Source: Ciona savignyi (lineage: Eukaryota; Chordata; Ascidiacea; Phlebobranchia; Cionidae). Taken from it: a DNA stretch of 64,000 nt. Both the position numbers and the translations under genes were made by a program. The notes beneath the pieces were generated by a model, which made no database searches, was not told the origin of the DNA, and saw nothing but the letters and a program-made list of their open reading frames with translations. Shown here piece after piece: positions 47,075 through 58,033 of the stretch (position 1 is the stretch's first letter; each line of letters begins with the position of its first letter). The DNA lies in NCBI GenBank assembly GCA_000149265.1, contig CH003021.1, positions 186,001-250,000 on the forward strand. Reading direction: 5' to 3'.

Positions 47075-48265
47075 GCCGTTAGTAGGATAGGATGTTCATG
47101 TAATGTTGGTGCCCAGCCGAGGGATACAACCAACTAACATGCGGACAGTTTTAAAAAACCTTAATTATTGTAATGTGTAGTTCCACAAGTGAACTTACCC
47201 GCTAGTTTTCCTGTATCACACAGTAAACTAATTGCTACACGACGCCTTAAGCTGTATATATACACCTTTTCTGCAGGACCGGCCTAGACTTGTCTACCGA
47301 TAGAGAGAACCTTTCTCTCCTTGTCTCTCTCAAATCCGGTGATGTCAGATAGCTGGTGAAATTCAACACGCACAAGTTTTCTGTGAAAACTGCTTGCGTC
47401 TCATAGTTTTTGCAGAAAATTGCTTAAAGTTCGAGTGTGTTTGGACAATCAAAATATTATAAATGTGTTTTTACTACTTCTACTAGTATGCTTGTTTATT
47501 GTAGTACAATTTTAAAATTGTACGATGTTGTTCAATTTAAATTAAACTGGAAAATCTGCATTAAACTGACCAAATTTTTTTACAGCAATAAATTAATCAA
47601 ATACCATTTGCATTTAAATTTCAGGATTACTTACTAGACTTGCCGTGTCGTTAGAACTGGCCTGGGCCAAATTTAAAATGATTTGGCCGTGGCCTATACG
47701 AACTTCAATATATTTTATATGTTAAACGTTTATGGTTAGCGAATGTCGTCCAGAATTAGCGCTTGGGCAGCTGGTCTAATTTTTATTAGATTTCTGGTAG
47801 ATGTTAGTGCGTAAGCCACTGCTTTACCAATTAGAGGGAAGAAAAACATTACCTAGGAAAATACCCTGAAAAGTTGTTTGTGAATCATGATTGTGACAGC
47901 AATGCCTACCAGAAAGGCAATGAAATCGCAATGAAACTTTGTTTTATAATAGGCAACGCAGAAACCGAAATTCTTGGTAATATAATCCAGGGTTGCCTGA
48001 CCTTATTAGCATGGGTTGGTGCGGTTTTGCAGTGCAATTTTATTAAGGCTTCTTTAAGTAATGTGTTTCTTTAGACGTTATAGTTTTTTAGTACCATTAA
48101 AACCATTTAATTTTCTGGTTAGGCAAGACGCTTAACAAACGCCGCGTAAACCCAACAATAGGCCAACAATGAAAGTAATGCAATCTCTCCATTTAATACA
48201 CTGCTATGCATCGTTTCTTGGCCGGATTGTGGATATGTGGTGGTCTGACAAACTCCCGTTATCGT
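47075..48265. other. Non-coding stretch upstream of TEX264
   Basis: A short minus-strand SINE scrap lies at about 47085-47130 ('gtaggataggatgttcatg', 'agggatacaacc'). Otherwise nothing recognisable. Confidence 0.45.
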
Positions 48266-48269
48266 TCGA

Positions 48270-48500
48270 CTAAGTAACTTGGTGGAGTAGTTGAGTCGTC
48301 TTTATCTAGTCGGGTGTGTTCTTGGGCAACAAACTTAGCAGACATTGCCCGAACCCTGTGGATGTGATTAAATGGTTCTACCAAAATTAAAAGATTGTTT
48401 CATCCGACGATGGGGGCGAGGATTCTTACTGCCTGCGTGTGATAACGCCCATTGCATTTTTCCATTCACGGACATAAATAGGAACTATCCCATCCTAAAA
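48270..48500 (+). repeat. tRNA-derived SINE
   Basis: Family order preserved: 'ttggtggagtagttgagtcg', 'tgttcttgggcaac', 'cagacattgcccgaaccc', 'ccgacgatgggggcgagg', tail 'ggaactatcccatcc'. Confidence 0.65.
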
Positions 48501-48901
48501 CATCTCCTGTGTATTTTCGGAAACTTAATCTAAATATAGTTTGTTTAAACGATTACGTATTTGCAGTAAACGAGTACACGGTTTCGGTCATTATAGTTAT
48601 TCTACCATAACTGAGTACAATCTTTCAAATTTTGTGTTATCCAATCGCCAAGTATCTCATGAATCATCTATATTTATCCAGTATAGTGCCAAAACCCCAT
48701 CACCTGTATAAATACCGAAATTATTTTAATTGACGTAAAGATCTTATATTTATTGTAGATTCTTACTTTTGGGCGTCCCTGCTTCGTCCAGAATTGCCAC
48801 ACTCGGGTGCGCTGTAGGTTCCCAAAGCGATTGTGGATAAGTTTTAAACGCGCAAATATATGAACCAGCATTTGGTGATCAACAGGGCTCTCTCTCTCTT
48901 G

Positions 48902-49450
48902 TACGGTCGTGTGGCCTAATGGTTAACGCGACCGATACATATACCAACTATATAAAAAAAAACGGTGTAAGGGACAAGCCCATAATGGGTTCGAAACTTA
49001 ACCCAATAAAAAAAATTTAAACGCGCACAAGTACGGGCGTGTGGCTGAATGGTTAACGCGACCGATACATATACCAATTCTATACAAAAACGGTCCTAAA
49101 CACGATCTTGGATTTAAAACTTTGCTCAGATAAAACAAAAAAAATCAATATTCGATAGAAAATACAATCACAAGAGGCAGCATGCTAAATTGGGCAAGTT
49201 TTTGATGACGAACAAACTAGTACGGTCGTGTGGCCAAATGGTTAACGCGACCGATACATATAACTACCTATACAAAAACGGTCCTGGTGACGAGCCCATC
49301 ATGTGCTCGAAACTTGACTCGGTAAAAAAAACAAAAAACTAGTACGGTCGGGTGGCCGAATGGTTAACGCGACCGATACATATACCGATATACAAAAACG
49401 GTCCAAGTGACGAGCCCATCATGGGTTCGAAACTTCGCTCGGTAAAAAAA
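48902..49450 (+). repeat. Cluster of four tRNA-Ser-like SINE copies
   Basis: Units at about 48902-49017, 49031-49140, 49221-49330 and 49342-49450. Each opens 'cggtcgtgtggccgaatgg' then 'ttaacgcgaccga', has a spacer 'tacatatacc..tacaaaaacggtcc', then 'gacgagcccatcatgggttc' and an A-rich end. TGGCCGAATGG fits the Pol III A-box and GGTTCGAAAC the B-box. The head resembles the 5' half of tRNA-Ser. Units 3 and 4 are nearly adjacent and both follow 'aaactag'. The interrupted middle means these are not functional tRNA genes. Confidence 0.75.
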
Positions 49451-49454
49451 GTTA

Positions 49455-50240
49455 AAATATTGTGATTGTCAGGCCCCTAGCATTAAGGGCAAACAATGAA
49501 TGTCACTTAAAAAAAACAAACGTCAACGACGTGAACACAATACAACACAGATGTTACATTTATCAACCATATAGTGTGCCACTGAACTGTATAATGCGCA
49601 ATTTTATTGCATTTTTCCTGGCAAGTTATTAACTATTATTAACGTTTGTTTTTAATTGCCGTTGTGACGTTTGTTAAATAAAAAAAAAACATTATTATCA
49701 TATGATTAAACTTAATATCTCACAGTATTACTGCCAGATTGTTTTTTTAATTTATTTGTAAAGTGGCTCGCTTTTAAAGATTTCATCGTGTTATCGTTAA
49801 ACAAAGAATTGTCGCTCTCTTTTCAGCATTTTAATTATAAATACATTTTTTCATACTAGGTTTGATTAAAAAGGTCCAGGTGCAAAAACATATTTTTCTT
49901 TTGTTTTTTTGTTTTTAGTTGATGATTATTGGAAAAACGTCAAAACCACGCGTTGTCACACAAACGGTACAGATGGCAGGATATGCATTTGTGTAGTGCC
50001 AGGGTGGATCGTTTTAATTTGGATATTTTAGCACTAATTTGGATATTTTAGCACGATTTTTAATAAATGTGAGCTATGCTGATTGTGTCAACTTTATTAT
50101 ATAAAGTAATGTACGTATTTGTACCATGATATAGAAATATTTTTAGGGACCGAGTATATGTTTAAGGACATTAAAGGTAAGTAAAAAAGCATAGTTGAAT
50201 CCTAAAGAGTTTATAAGTAAAGGAATTTGAGAACAAAGAT
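49455..50240. other. Region upstream of the GPCR gene
   Basis: A 20-bp tandem duplication ('aatttggatattttagcac' twice) lies at about 50016-50055. No gene is supported; the GPCR promoter should be here. Confidence 0.45.
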
Positions 50241-53200
50241 ATGAACAACTCTTGCGGTTATCCGAAGACCGCAGATTCTGTCGAAAATGATGATCTCGAC
50301 TTTAGAGTAACGAAAACAGTAAGTCAACCGTACGATTGTTTAAACACAGGTCTATGTTTGGCAAGCCTGTTATTGATCTATCCCTGAATGTGATAACAAT
50401 ATTTTATCTAAATCAGTGTGCACACAGTCGGTTTGTCGGCTCCATTGCAGTATATTTAACACTTGACTAGGTTCGAGCTGTGAGCTCGGTCAGTATAAGC
50501 CTTTGTCCCGATCCGATGAAAGGACGTTGTCCCGATCCGGTAAATCAATGGGTTGAAACAGTATAGATGAATTAACCATATCCAACACTCTGCATTAGTT
50601 CATGCACGCTTTAATCCAGTAACTTATTATACCACAAGTTAAGCGTCATACCCAAGACGATGCGAATAAAGTCGGGTCTTATTTATTACAAATAGAGATA
50701 ACAAATAATTGCCCCTTCATACCAAAATAACTGTGCACAAATTTTTCTTCTAATAATCAATTTTCTAGGCAATTATTTCCATGCTCGTGTGCATTCTTAT
50801 TTTTATCACGGTCCTTGGGAATTCCCTCATCGTTGCTGCTGTGTGCAAGTTTAAAAAGTTGAGGACACCTCAGTACATTTTCCTGTGCTCCCTGGCTACC
50901 TCGGATTTACTCCTCGGTGTTTTAACACTGCCTTTGAACTTAGTACGTCAGATATACGGGTATTGGCCTCTTGGACCAACAATGTGCAAGGTGGGTTTTT
51001 GCATTGTGTAATCTCACGTGTAGACCATTTTATAACATTGCTACAACTAATTTTTAAGACTGGGTAATAAAACGGATACATGACACTTACGCATACGTTC
51101 CTTTCTAATTTAGGAAAAATAGTCTTCTTTATTCGCAATCATGCAATGTATGTTTTTTTCGTTGTTGAAATTTAGACTTTTGTTTAAAACTTGTAAAATG
51201 AGCAATTGTAGGGAGAAAAAGCCAATATCACTCTCTGCAATTTATGTTTCTATGATTTTCATAGTAGTTCTTGTTTGGTTGGCAAAACTGAGACAATTAT
51301 GCAGTTATAGGAGGTTAGTTTCCGGCTTTATGGAGCAGCCTAATGTTGTTACCTGTCAAGGGCGAACACGAACTTTTCTGGTTACTTTTTTTGGAAAATG
51401 TTGCGTGTTTTCACTAAGGAAACGAAAAAACACACAAAACTATCATGGTCGCCACCTGCATCACTGCTTAGAAAACAAAGCGCTAAAAAAAGATTTTACC
51501 CTAGCATAATTAATAACTTCGCCTATTTAATATTTTTTTCTTTAATGGGCGAGTTGCGCGGACCTAGTTGTGCAAAGTAGAGCGACCGAAAACGTTTCCC
51601 GTTTTAATATTGGTATATCTTGTTCCCATGCCTTACTTTGTTTACCGTTTGTAGATTCATTTGTTTGTCGACATTCTCCTATGTACAGCAAGCATTTGGA
51701 ACCTTTGTATGATAAGTATAAGTCGTTGGTGGCTGTTGAACGGAAAAAGTTACAGGTACTCTAACGTATATATTAAACTACACTGTATTTGTTCAACATT
51801 TTGGACGGTTGTACATAATACCGCAGCAGTACTAAAATGTCCGTATAAATCAGTCACTATTAATTTAAGAAAAGTATATCCTGTAACAAATCGCAAATTT
51901 TTGTAACTTTTTAAAAGGGGATTTCCCACAAATATGATTCAGGAACAAATCTTAATTTTTGGGGTATTTCCCTAGTTATTTTTTACTTTCTTGTAAGTAG
52001 TAAAGCACTACCATTTATCCAAATATAATCCAACAGGAAAGCAGACAAAAGCTATGCTCAAAAAATGTTTAGACTAAAATATTTCTTTTTAATTTTGAAC
52101 GTCCAAGTGGAATTACCCTTGATTTATAATCCAAAATTTTGGTTTCTGCGTATTTAGCCCATGTTGTCTAACAAAGTTATATTGCGATTTCATTAACCTT
52201 TTTGGTTGATGTCGGGGCACATACCATGTCTGTCACAGATATGATTTTGGAACAAATCTTCTTTTTTTAGTGTTTTTTTTTTGGTAAAGTGGTGAGTAAT
52301 GCACTAACATTTACGAAACCTGATCAAAATTGGACCAGGCATTCAAGCGCTATGCCCAATAATACTAAATTTTTAGAAAAAAATATTGTTTTGGTTTTTA
52401 ACGTTCCGGGGAATTCCCCTGGATTTATTGCCTAAGTTAGTTTCTGCACATTGTCAAGACTTAAGGACCGTTTTTAGCATGTTTGAGAGCTATATTTTTT
52501 ACTTACTACTTTGTACAAGGAAACAATCGACAAGCAAGCAGATGGTTTCTTTCTTACACAACCTTCTATAGCGGACCTTCATATGATCCGACGCACTCCC
52601 ATTCAGTCAACCTTAAGGAACTTTTTCACAGTCCATACCATACATAAACCAATTATCCCCAAAATGTACTTATTGACGAGCCCGTCAACGGTTCGAAAGT
52701 TGCCACCAAAAAACTTTTCTCAACCCGACGTCGTTAATATGGCACTCGGCGAATACGTGAAGTCCCACGAAAATTGGCGGTATTACGAATCTCGTAGTCT
52801 TGTATAGGTAACCTAGCAGGTTTACTTTTTTTGCATGAACAAAAGTAATAAGTTTGTAAACGATTTGTTTGCAGGTGTATTTCGAACCGTTGCTGTATCT
52901 GTATGGTGTTAGGTGTTTGGTTTTGGTCCGGCATGGTTTGCTCTTGGTCCGTTATTGCACACAAGGTTAGTCGATATTTCGATGTATAATCTGTCTACGT
53001 GTATGAATCACTGCATTCGCAAAGTTTATTTTATAAAAAAATATGGTTTTCCTATGAGACCAATAACAAATCAATATCATTACTATCTCGTGAGGTCCCA
53101 AAGTTGGTAATTTCTTAGTTATTTCAATGATAAATAATCATTTATTTATCTTTCATTGCAGACTGGCGATCCAATGGTGTGTCACCACTCACAGAAAAAG

Positions 53201-54846
53201 TGGTACGCCGTTTTTAGCTCCTGCAGTTCGTTTTATATACCACTGGTTATAATGTGCTGCGCGTACGGGCGGATAACTTGCATTTTAAAATCCCAGGTCA
53301 AAAGTACACAGGTAACAATAACTTTAACCACACAGACACCATTTATTATAAAACTAGTATAACAATTTCCCACCAGCGATCAGGCACGGTTTTGATTTTC
53401 CAAATAAATCACTATAAGTAATATACAGTACTAATAAAACACAAACAATGCTTGCCACTAATTTTACAAATAACTAGTAAAACTTCTTTTGTCTGTACTT
53501 AAATGTATACTCACAACTTTAAACGCCTCTAAAAATATCCCCATGCCGTAGCACTGTACATGTACACACTTCTATATTCAGCCTTGATGTGTGAAATATA
53601 GGCCTAAACGTCTCTCCCACAATATTTGCACCAAAAAGAGAAAGGAAATTCGTCATGTGGTATAACAATTATACTAGTGTGACGTTTTCGAAAGTTGTAA
53701 TTTACAATGTAATAAGAAGGCGCTGGGTTAGAGAGAGCAGTTACGGCATTTCAGAGTTTCAGTTTCAGACTTAATCAGGCACACTACTGAACGAGTCTGT
53801 GACATTAAGCTATATTACTTGTTTCTAAATTATTTTTACATATAATGATTGAATTATAAACAGTTTAGTTTAGTTTATTCAAAACAAGGATATAATTAAA
53901 TAAATATAGCGTTTAAAATAAACATTTTTTTAAATAAAAAATAAATTTAATAAATAAACAGTGCCACATATTCTAAACGTAAAACTGATTACAACTTTTT
54001 CCATAGCTGCGTAGAATGATGCTGCGCAGACAGAAAAAACTTCATCTCACCACTGGCCTGATAATGGGGGTATTTATCATCTGCTGGTTCCCCTTCTTCC
54101 AGGCCCACGTTACTCAATTGCTCTGCCCATCGTGCTGCATACCAACTACCCTGTTGCAGTTTTTTGAATGGTATACAGTTTGGTGTAGACTGTAGAGTGT
54201 AGCTGTGAGATAATACTACTTCGACATTTTTAAGAGATTGAATATAAACAGCATGTTTTTTTCCTTTGTTGAATTATAAAGTTGTATGTGCCATTGGGCC
54301 GGTGGAGAACATCGCCTTAATCCAGAAGAATAATGAGTTATACTTTAAGTGAATAAACGTCTCAAGAATGTGTAACACACTACAAGAGCTTAGATGGGGT
54401 TGGCACACTTTACGCATTTCGAGAAATAGGATTATTAATAACTTTCCCGCGTTTTGCCATTCACGAAAATTAAATAAAAATATCTTATCCTATTTATAAT
54501 AATAATCCCAATGAAACTCATCAGTATGTAATGGCTCAGCCAGAGCTATACAATACAACTAAACGATAACGATTTTATTTAAATCACGTTTATTAATTCA
54601 TTCTTTAATAAACTGTACAGGTTCGCATACTGCAACAGTGCTCTTACGCCGCTAATTTACACGTCCAAGAAAAGCGAACTGCGTAAGGCTTTCAACGTTC
54701 TTCTTCGCAACAAGACTGCATGTGAAGCTGCATTTCCCTCTCTCTATGATTACTCGTTCAACTACAAACTAAATACACTAGCGACGACAAACTTTGGTTG
54801 GTGGAAACGTTGTGATTTATGTATATTCCGTAAAACTGATGTTTAG
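50241..54846 (+). CDS. Class A aminergic-type GPCR with variant DRY motif
   Basis: Seven exons in consistent phase: 50241-50318, 50769-50990, 51655-51755, 52875-52965, 53162-53311, 54007-54170, 54621-54846; 343 aa. The N-terminus MNNSCGYPK has an NxS glycosylation site. TM1 has LGNSLIV, TM2 LATSDLLLG; Cys99 is the TM3 disulphide Cys. In TM3, Asp106 is four residues before CTASIWNLC, the position (3.32) that binds amines. The DRY motif reads Ser-Arg-Trp (123-125). TM5 has serines SSCSSFYIP as in catecholamine receptors; TM6 CWFPFF; TM7 has W and Y and ends NSALTPLIY, Thr replacing Asn of NPxxY. The third loop is short. It probably senses a monoamine such as dopamine, octopamine or tyramine; the ligand is not settled. 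A SINE remnant lies in intron 1. Confidence 0.87.
50455..50690 (+). repeat. Very diverged SINE in GPCR intron 1
   Basis: 'aaatcaatgggttgaaacag', 'catatccaacactctgcatt' and 'aagacgatgcgaataaagtc' follow the SINE order, but the head is decayed and shows a small internal repeat (gtcccgatccg twice). Confidence 0.4.
52620..52715 (+). repeat. tRNA-Ser-like SINE, 3' part, in GPCR intron 3
   Basis: 'gacgagcccgtcaacggttcg' followed by 'aaagttgccaccaaaaaac' matches the second half of the units at 48902-49450; the head is gone. Confidence 0.5.
54290..54500 (+). repeat. tRNA-derived SINE, diverged, in GPCR intron 6
   Basis: 'gtgtaacacactacaagagc', 'gatggggttggcacactt' and the tail 'aaaatatcttatcctattt' preserve the 3' half order. 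Confidence 0.5.
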
Positions 54847-54849
54847 TGT

Positions 54850-56475
54850 TAGAAAACGGGGATTTTTCGGGAGCATATGTCCGCCGAAAAATAATTGGCA
54901 ATAACGCATTGAATGACCGATTATTAAATCCAGTAGACTAAACAAAAGTTTCAGAGGCGTATAACTAATTAGTCTCCCTATTTCTTCAATGTAAATTAAC
55001 CTAACAAAAAGGGCTGCAATTCAAAATCCTTACACAGGAAGTGTTTTACTTCACTTTTTGCGCCTATACCCCTCCCTATACATCGATTACTCTTAACAAA
55101 ATTGTTCTGGTAACCTTTTATCGTGACACTTGTCATTTTAAAATCTACAAGGTAATAAGACATATGGGCATGTATAAACAATTCCCTGCGCACTGTATAT
55201 TAAGTCTATATTTATGAATTTCGGCAGATAAATGCATTTTAAAGGCCTGCTATTTATTCCGGTGACGAGCGCACTTTGCCTGCACGCAGGCGTGTAAGTA
55301 CAGCCGAAAAGTGATTATGTCTACCTCATAGTTGTATGCATTTTGCTATAGAGTGTTAAGTTTATTATAAGACTATATTTTTAGGTCAGAGGGTCAATTT
55401 CGAAAACCAATCAAGAACAGTCCCAACGTCTGATCCAGAACAGAGTGAACGCTACAAAACTTGCGGGAGTCCAAATCTCTGAATGATCCTTCTTCGTGTT
55501 TTGCCCGAGATGTAGCAAAGCGACGTTCGAAATCGTTGCACGTTATTTTGTTCAACTTTGCCATTTATTGCACGGGCATCGAAAATTTTACAAAGATCAA
55601 TTTATTTAGGGAAATTCTGGTTAATTATAGTCGGCAGTAGTTAAAGCTTTCCCCACAAATGTATGTATAGTTGACCACATATGGCACTCAAAACTTACAA
55701 CACTTCCTTATTCGATTTTGTGACTAAATTTCGTTTTGCAGGAGGCCTATACGAGAGCCGAAATGAAAAACTTATCTTTTATTGTATATATATGTCTCTT
55801 CTGACGTTTAGTGTCCAAATAAAAATAATAAAAACACCCAGTTTGGTAGCCATAAAAAGCCACTGTTACTTTCGCGGGTGCAGTAACGGGTTTCTTAGGT
55901 TTGAAAATAAGTCGTATCCATAAATGAACAGATAGTTTGTGTCCTCTAATTATAATTTGCGATCAGGGTTGAAACGGTTGTAGATACGGGACGGAAGGTT
56001 GTTGGGACGATACGGTACAGTTGATGAGATATTACGGGGACGACACGGAAGAATACGGTTTACTGAAAATTAAAAAAAGGGACCAAAGTCAATAATTGAC
56101 AGTTATATGTATAAAATAGTAAACATTACACTCACCAAACTTTGGCTTTAAAACCGGAACGGAAAAATACGGTATCGGATAAGATTACTGTGCTGCACGG
56201 TAACTAAATAAAAAAAAAACATGTTTGAACACGCGGTGGTGTATAGATATTGTAACACAAATTCCCATAGTGACGTAATTTGGTTGTGACGCAACTTATG
56301 ATTTATCATAGATATCAATAAAACATTAATGGGTCGAGATATCTTACAGCCACGTTACTTTAATTTCTGTTTTCAACATAAAAACAGACAACAAAACCTT
56401 TTAACAAATATTAAGAAAGAAAAACGCCAGTATTTAAAGCCCATATATAATCAAATTATTCAGTTAGTATAGGTA
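54850..56475. other. Non-coding stretch downstream of the GPCR
   Basis: No exon is convincing. At about 55965-56205 'gatacggtac', 'gacgacacggaag' and 'aatacggtatcgg' words repeat, perhaps an old element, but no termini were found. Confidence 0.4.
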
Positions 56476-56480
56476 TAACC

Positions 56481-56724
56481 TAGAGATCGGCAACCTTTTG
56501 CACTTATAGAGCCGTTTTACTAGAATTCGCAAAACTATTAATATTTACGCAATAAAAAACATCACCGTGTGAGATAAAGTCGTGAGTGTGCTTTTGTTTT
56601 TTTAACTTGTTAATGGCTATTAAGCTTATTTAGAGCTCCTACAGTAGCAAAACAATTAAGAAGAGTCGAATTAGAAGGATGAAATAGCCGCATACGGCTC
56701 CGGAGACGAAGGTTGCCAACCCTG
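56481..56724. mobile_element. hAT-type MITE
   Basis: Starts TAGAGATCGGCAACC, ends GGTTGCCAACCCTG; flanks GTATAACC (56473-56480) and GTAGAACC (56725-56732) match at 7 of 8, an 8-bp duplication. Confidence 0.7.
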
Positions 56725-56889
56725 GTAGAACCAAACGTGGAAAAATTTTCAAATCAAAATTACTACGCTGAAGTACCGAAGGAACATTTATACATGCTGT
56801 AAAATTTATACATACTGTAATGGGTTTACTAAAGTCGCTCGACCAATAGGATGGGAAACTAATTTTAATCCCGTTGCGGTGAAAAATAA

Positions 56890-56992
56890 GGCCGAATGGT
56901 TAACGTGACCAATACACCAACCATTTCTATACAAAAACGGTCTTAGGGACGCCCCAATCATGGTTTCGAAACTACGTCCGGTTAAAAAAACG
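56890..56992 (+). repeat. tRNA-Ser-like SINE
   Basis: 'aaggccgaatggttaacgtg', 'ctatacaaaaacggtctta', 'atcatggtttcgaaactac' and an A-rich end; same family as 48902-49450. Confidence 0.65.
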
Positions 56993-57144
56993 CAGGGGCG
57001 TCATATTGTTTGTTTTACTATATCATAACCACAAGCCGCTTATTGGAGATTTTGTAGTGGTCTGCATATATTAGAAAAGTGACATTAGCTTTTGTACTCA
57101 ACCGAGCCGACAATATTTTTCGCAAAGTACTTAAATCATGTTCA

Positions 57145-57256
57145 GACTTTTTTACCGGTCTTAGTTTCAAACCCTTGATGGGCTCTTTGCTAAGACATTT
57201 TGTATATATATATATATCTATCGGTTGCGTAAACCATTCGGCCACACGACCGTACG
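57145..57256 (-). repeat. tRNA-Ser-like SINE, minus strand
   Basis: Reads on the minus strand 'tacggtcgtgtggccgaatg', a (TA)-rich spacer, then 'gagcccatcaagggtttgaa' and 'accggtaaaaaag'. About 150 bp from the plus-strand copy at 56890, in the opposite orientation. Confidence 0.65.
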
Positions 57257-57573
57257 ATTGACACTTGTCAAAACGGTTTATTAGCCAAACAGACAAACAA
57301 AACTATATAAGATTTTTATGTAAACGAAAGAAAAAAGCATTGAGTCATAATTCATGACGCGCTTATTTTAACTTTTTATAAGCTTTTTGATTTGTAGTGT
57401 TGCATGGTATAGAGTTGACTTTGTTTTAAATTTGGGCTATGTAAATCAAATTCGAGTGTTGCGTTTTGGTTCAGGAAAAGCTAAAAGAGATATAAACTGC
57501 AAAAATCCGTCGAATTTGCATATTTACCTAAATATGTTAATGGTGATTAATTACAGACAATAGTAAATCAATC

Positions 57574-57766
57574 GGGGAATACTTAAAGGAGGGTAGAAGG
57601 GAAACTACACACTAAAACAAAGATTAGGGAATTAGAGTCATTTTTAAACGTGGGGTTGGAGTTAGGGTTAGTCCTGGGGTTCAGGTTACTGTTTAGTGCA
57701 GGGTTAAAATTAGTTTCCCTAATTTTACTCTGCATTTTCCCTCCTTCCCTCATTTAAGTGTTGCCC
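57574..57766. mobile_element. Small MITE with imperfect inverted ends and telomere-like words
   Basis: Left end 'ggggaatacttaaaggaggg' pairs with the inverse of 'ccctcatttaagtgttgccc'. Flanks AATCAATC and AATCAATG match at 7 of 8. The interior holds 'ggagttagggttagtcc' and similar. Related fragments lie at 6535-6690 and 42298-42430. Confidence 0.65.
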
Positions 57767-58002
57767 AATCAATGAAGCATTTATATTTTAAATGTAAGAG
57801 TAATAAATAATAAACGATATAAAAATTAATTATACTGAAGTTTAACTAGCCGACACCGAAAAATCTTGTGGTTGTCGAAGCAGGTTCCACCTAATAATAA
57901 ATGCAATTAAAATATGAAAATTAAAAGAAATAATAAAAATAGCAGTAAGATAAGTAGGTGTAATTTCTTAGGCTATTACATTTCACAAGATTCATGCAAT
58001 TT

Positions 58003-58017
58003 TTGTTCTACTTCCAG
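58003..58017 (+). promoter_or_regulatory. Possible trans-splice acceptor of the 58034 gene
   Basis: 'ttgttctacttccag' ends 16 bases before the ATG. It is a strong acceptor without a visible upstream exon, so it may receive a spliced leader; a 5' UTR intron is the alternative. Confidence 0.4.
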
Positions 58018-58033
58018 CTTTAGGGTGCTCGGC

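Noticed and set aside
48902-49450. Functional tRNA-Ser genes
   Set aside because: A and B boxes are good, but the two halves are separated by a long spacer and the acceptor stems do not pair convincingly; better explained as SINEs.
49919-50012. EGF-like fragment (TRCHTNGTDGRICICVVPGW) after an acceptor-like site
   Set aside because: It has C..NG..C.C...GW spacing, but the frame stops soon after, no donor or partner exon was found, and it lies between repeats. Could be chance or an old exon.
57640-57720. Interstitial telomere repeat
   Set aside because: TTAGGG-like words are irregular and occur in a MITE that has relatives elsewhere in the window.
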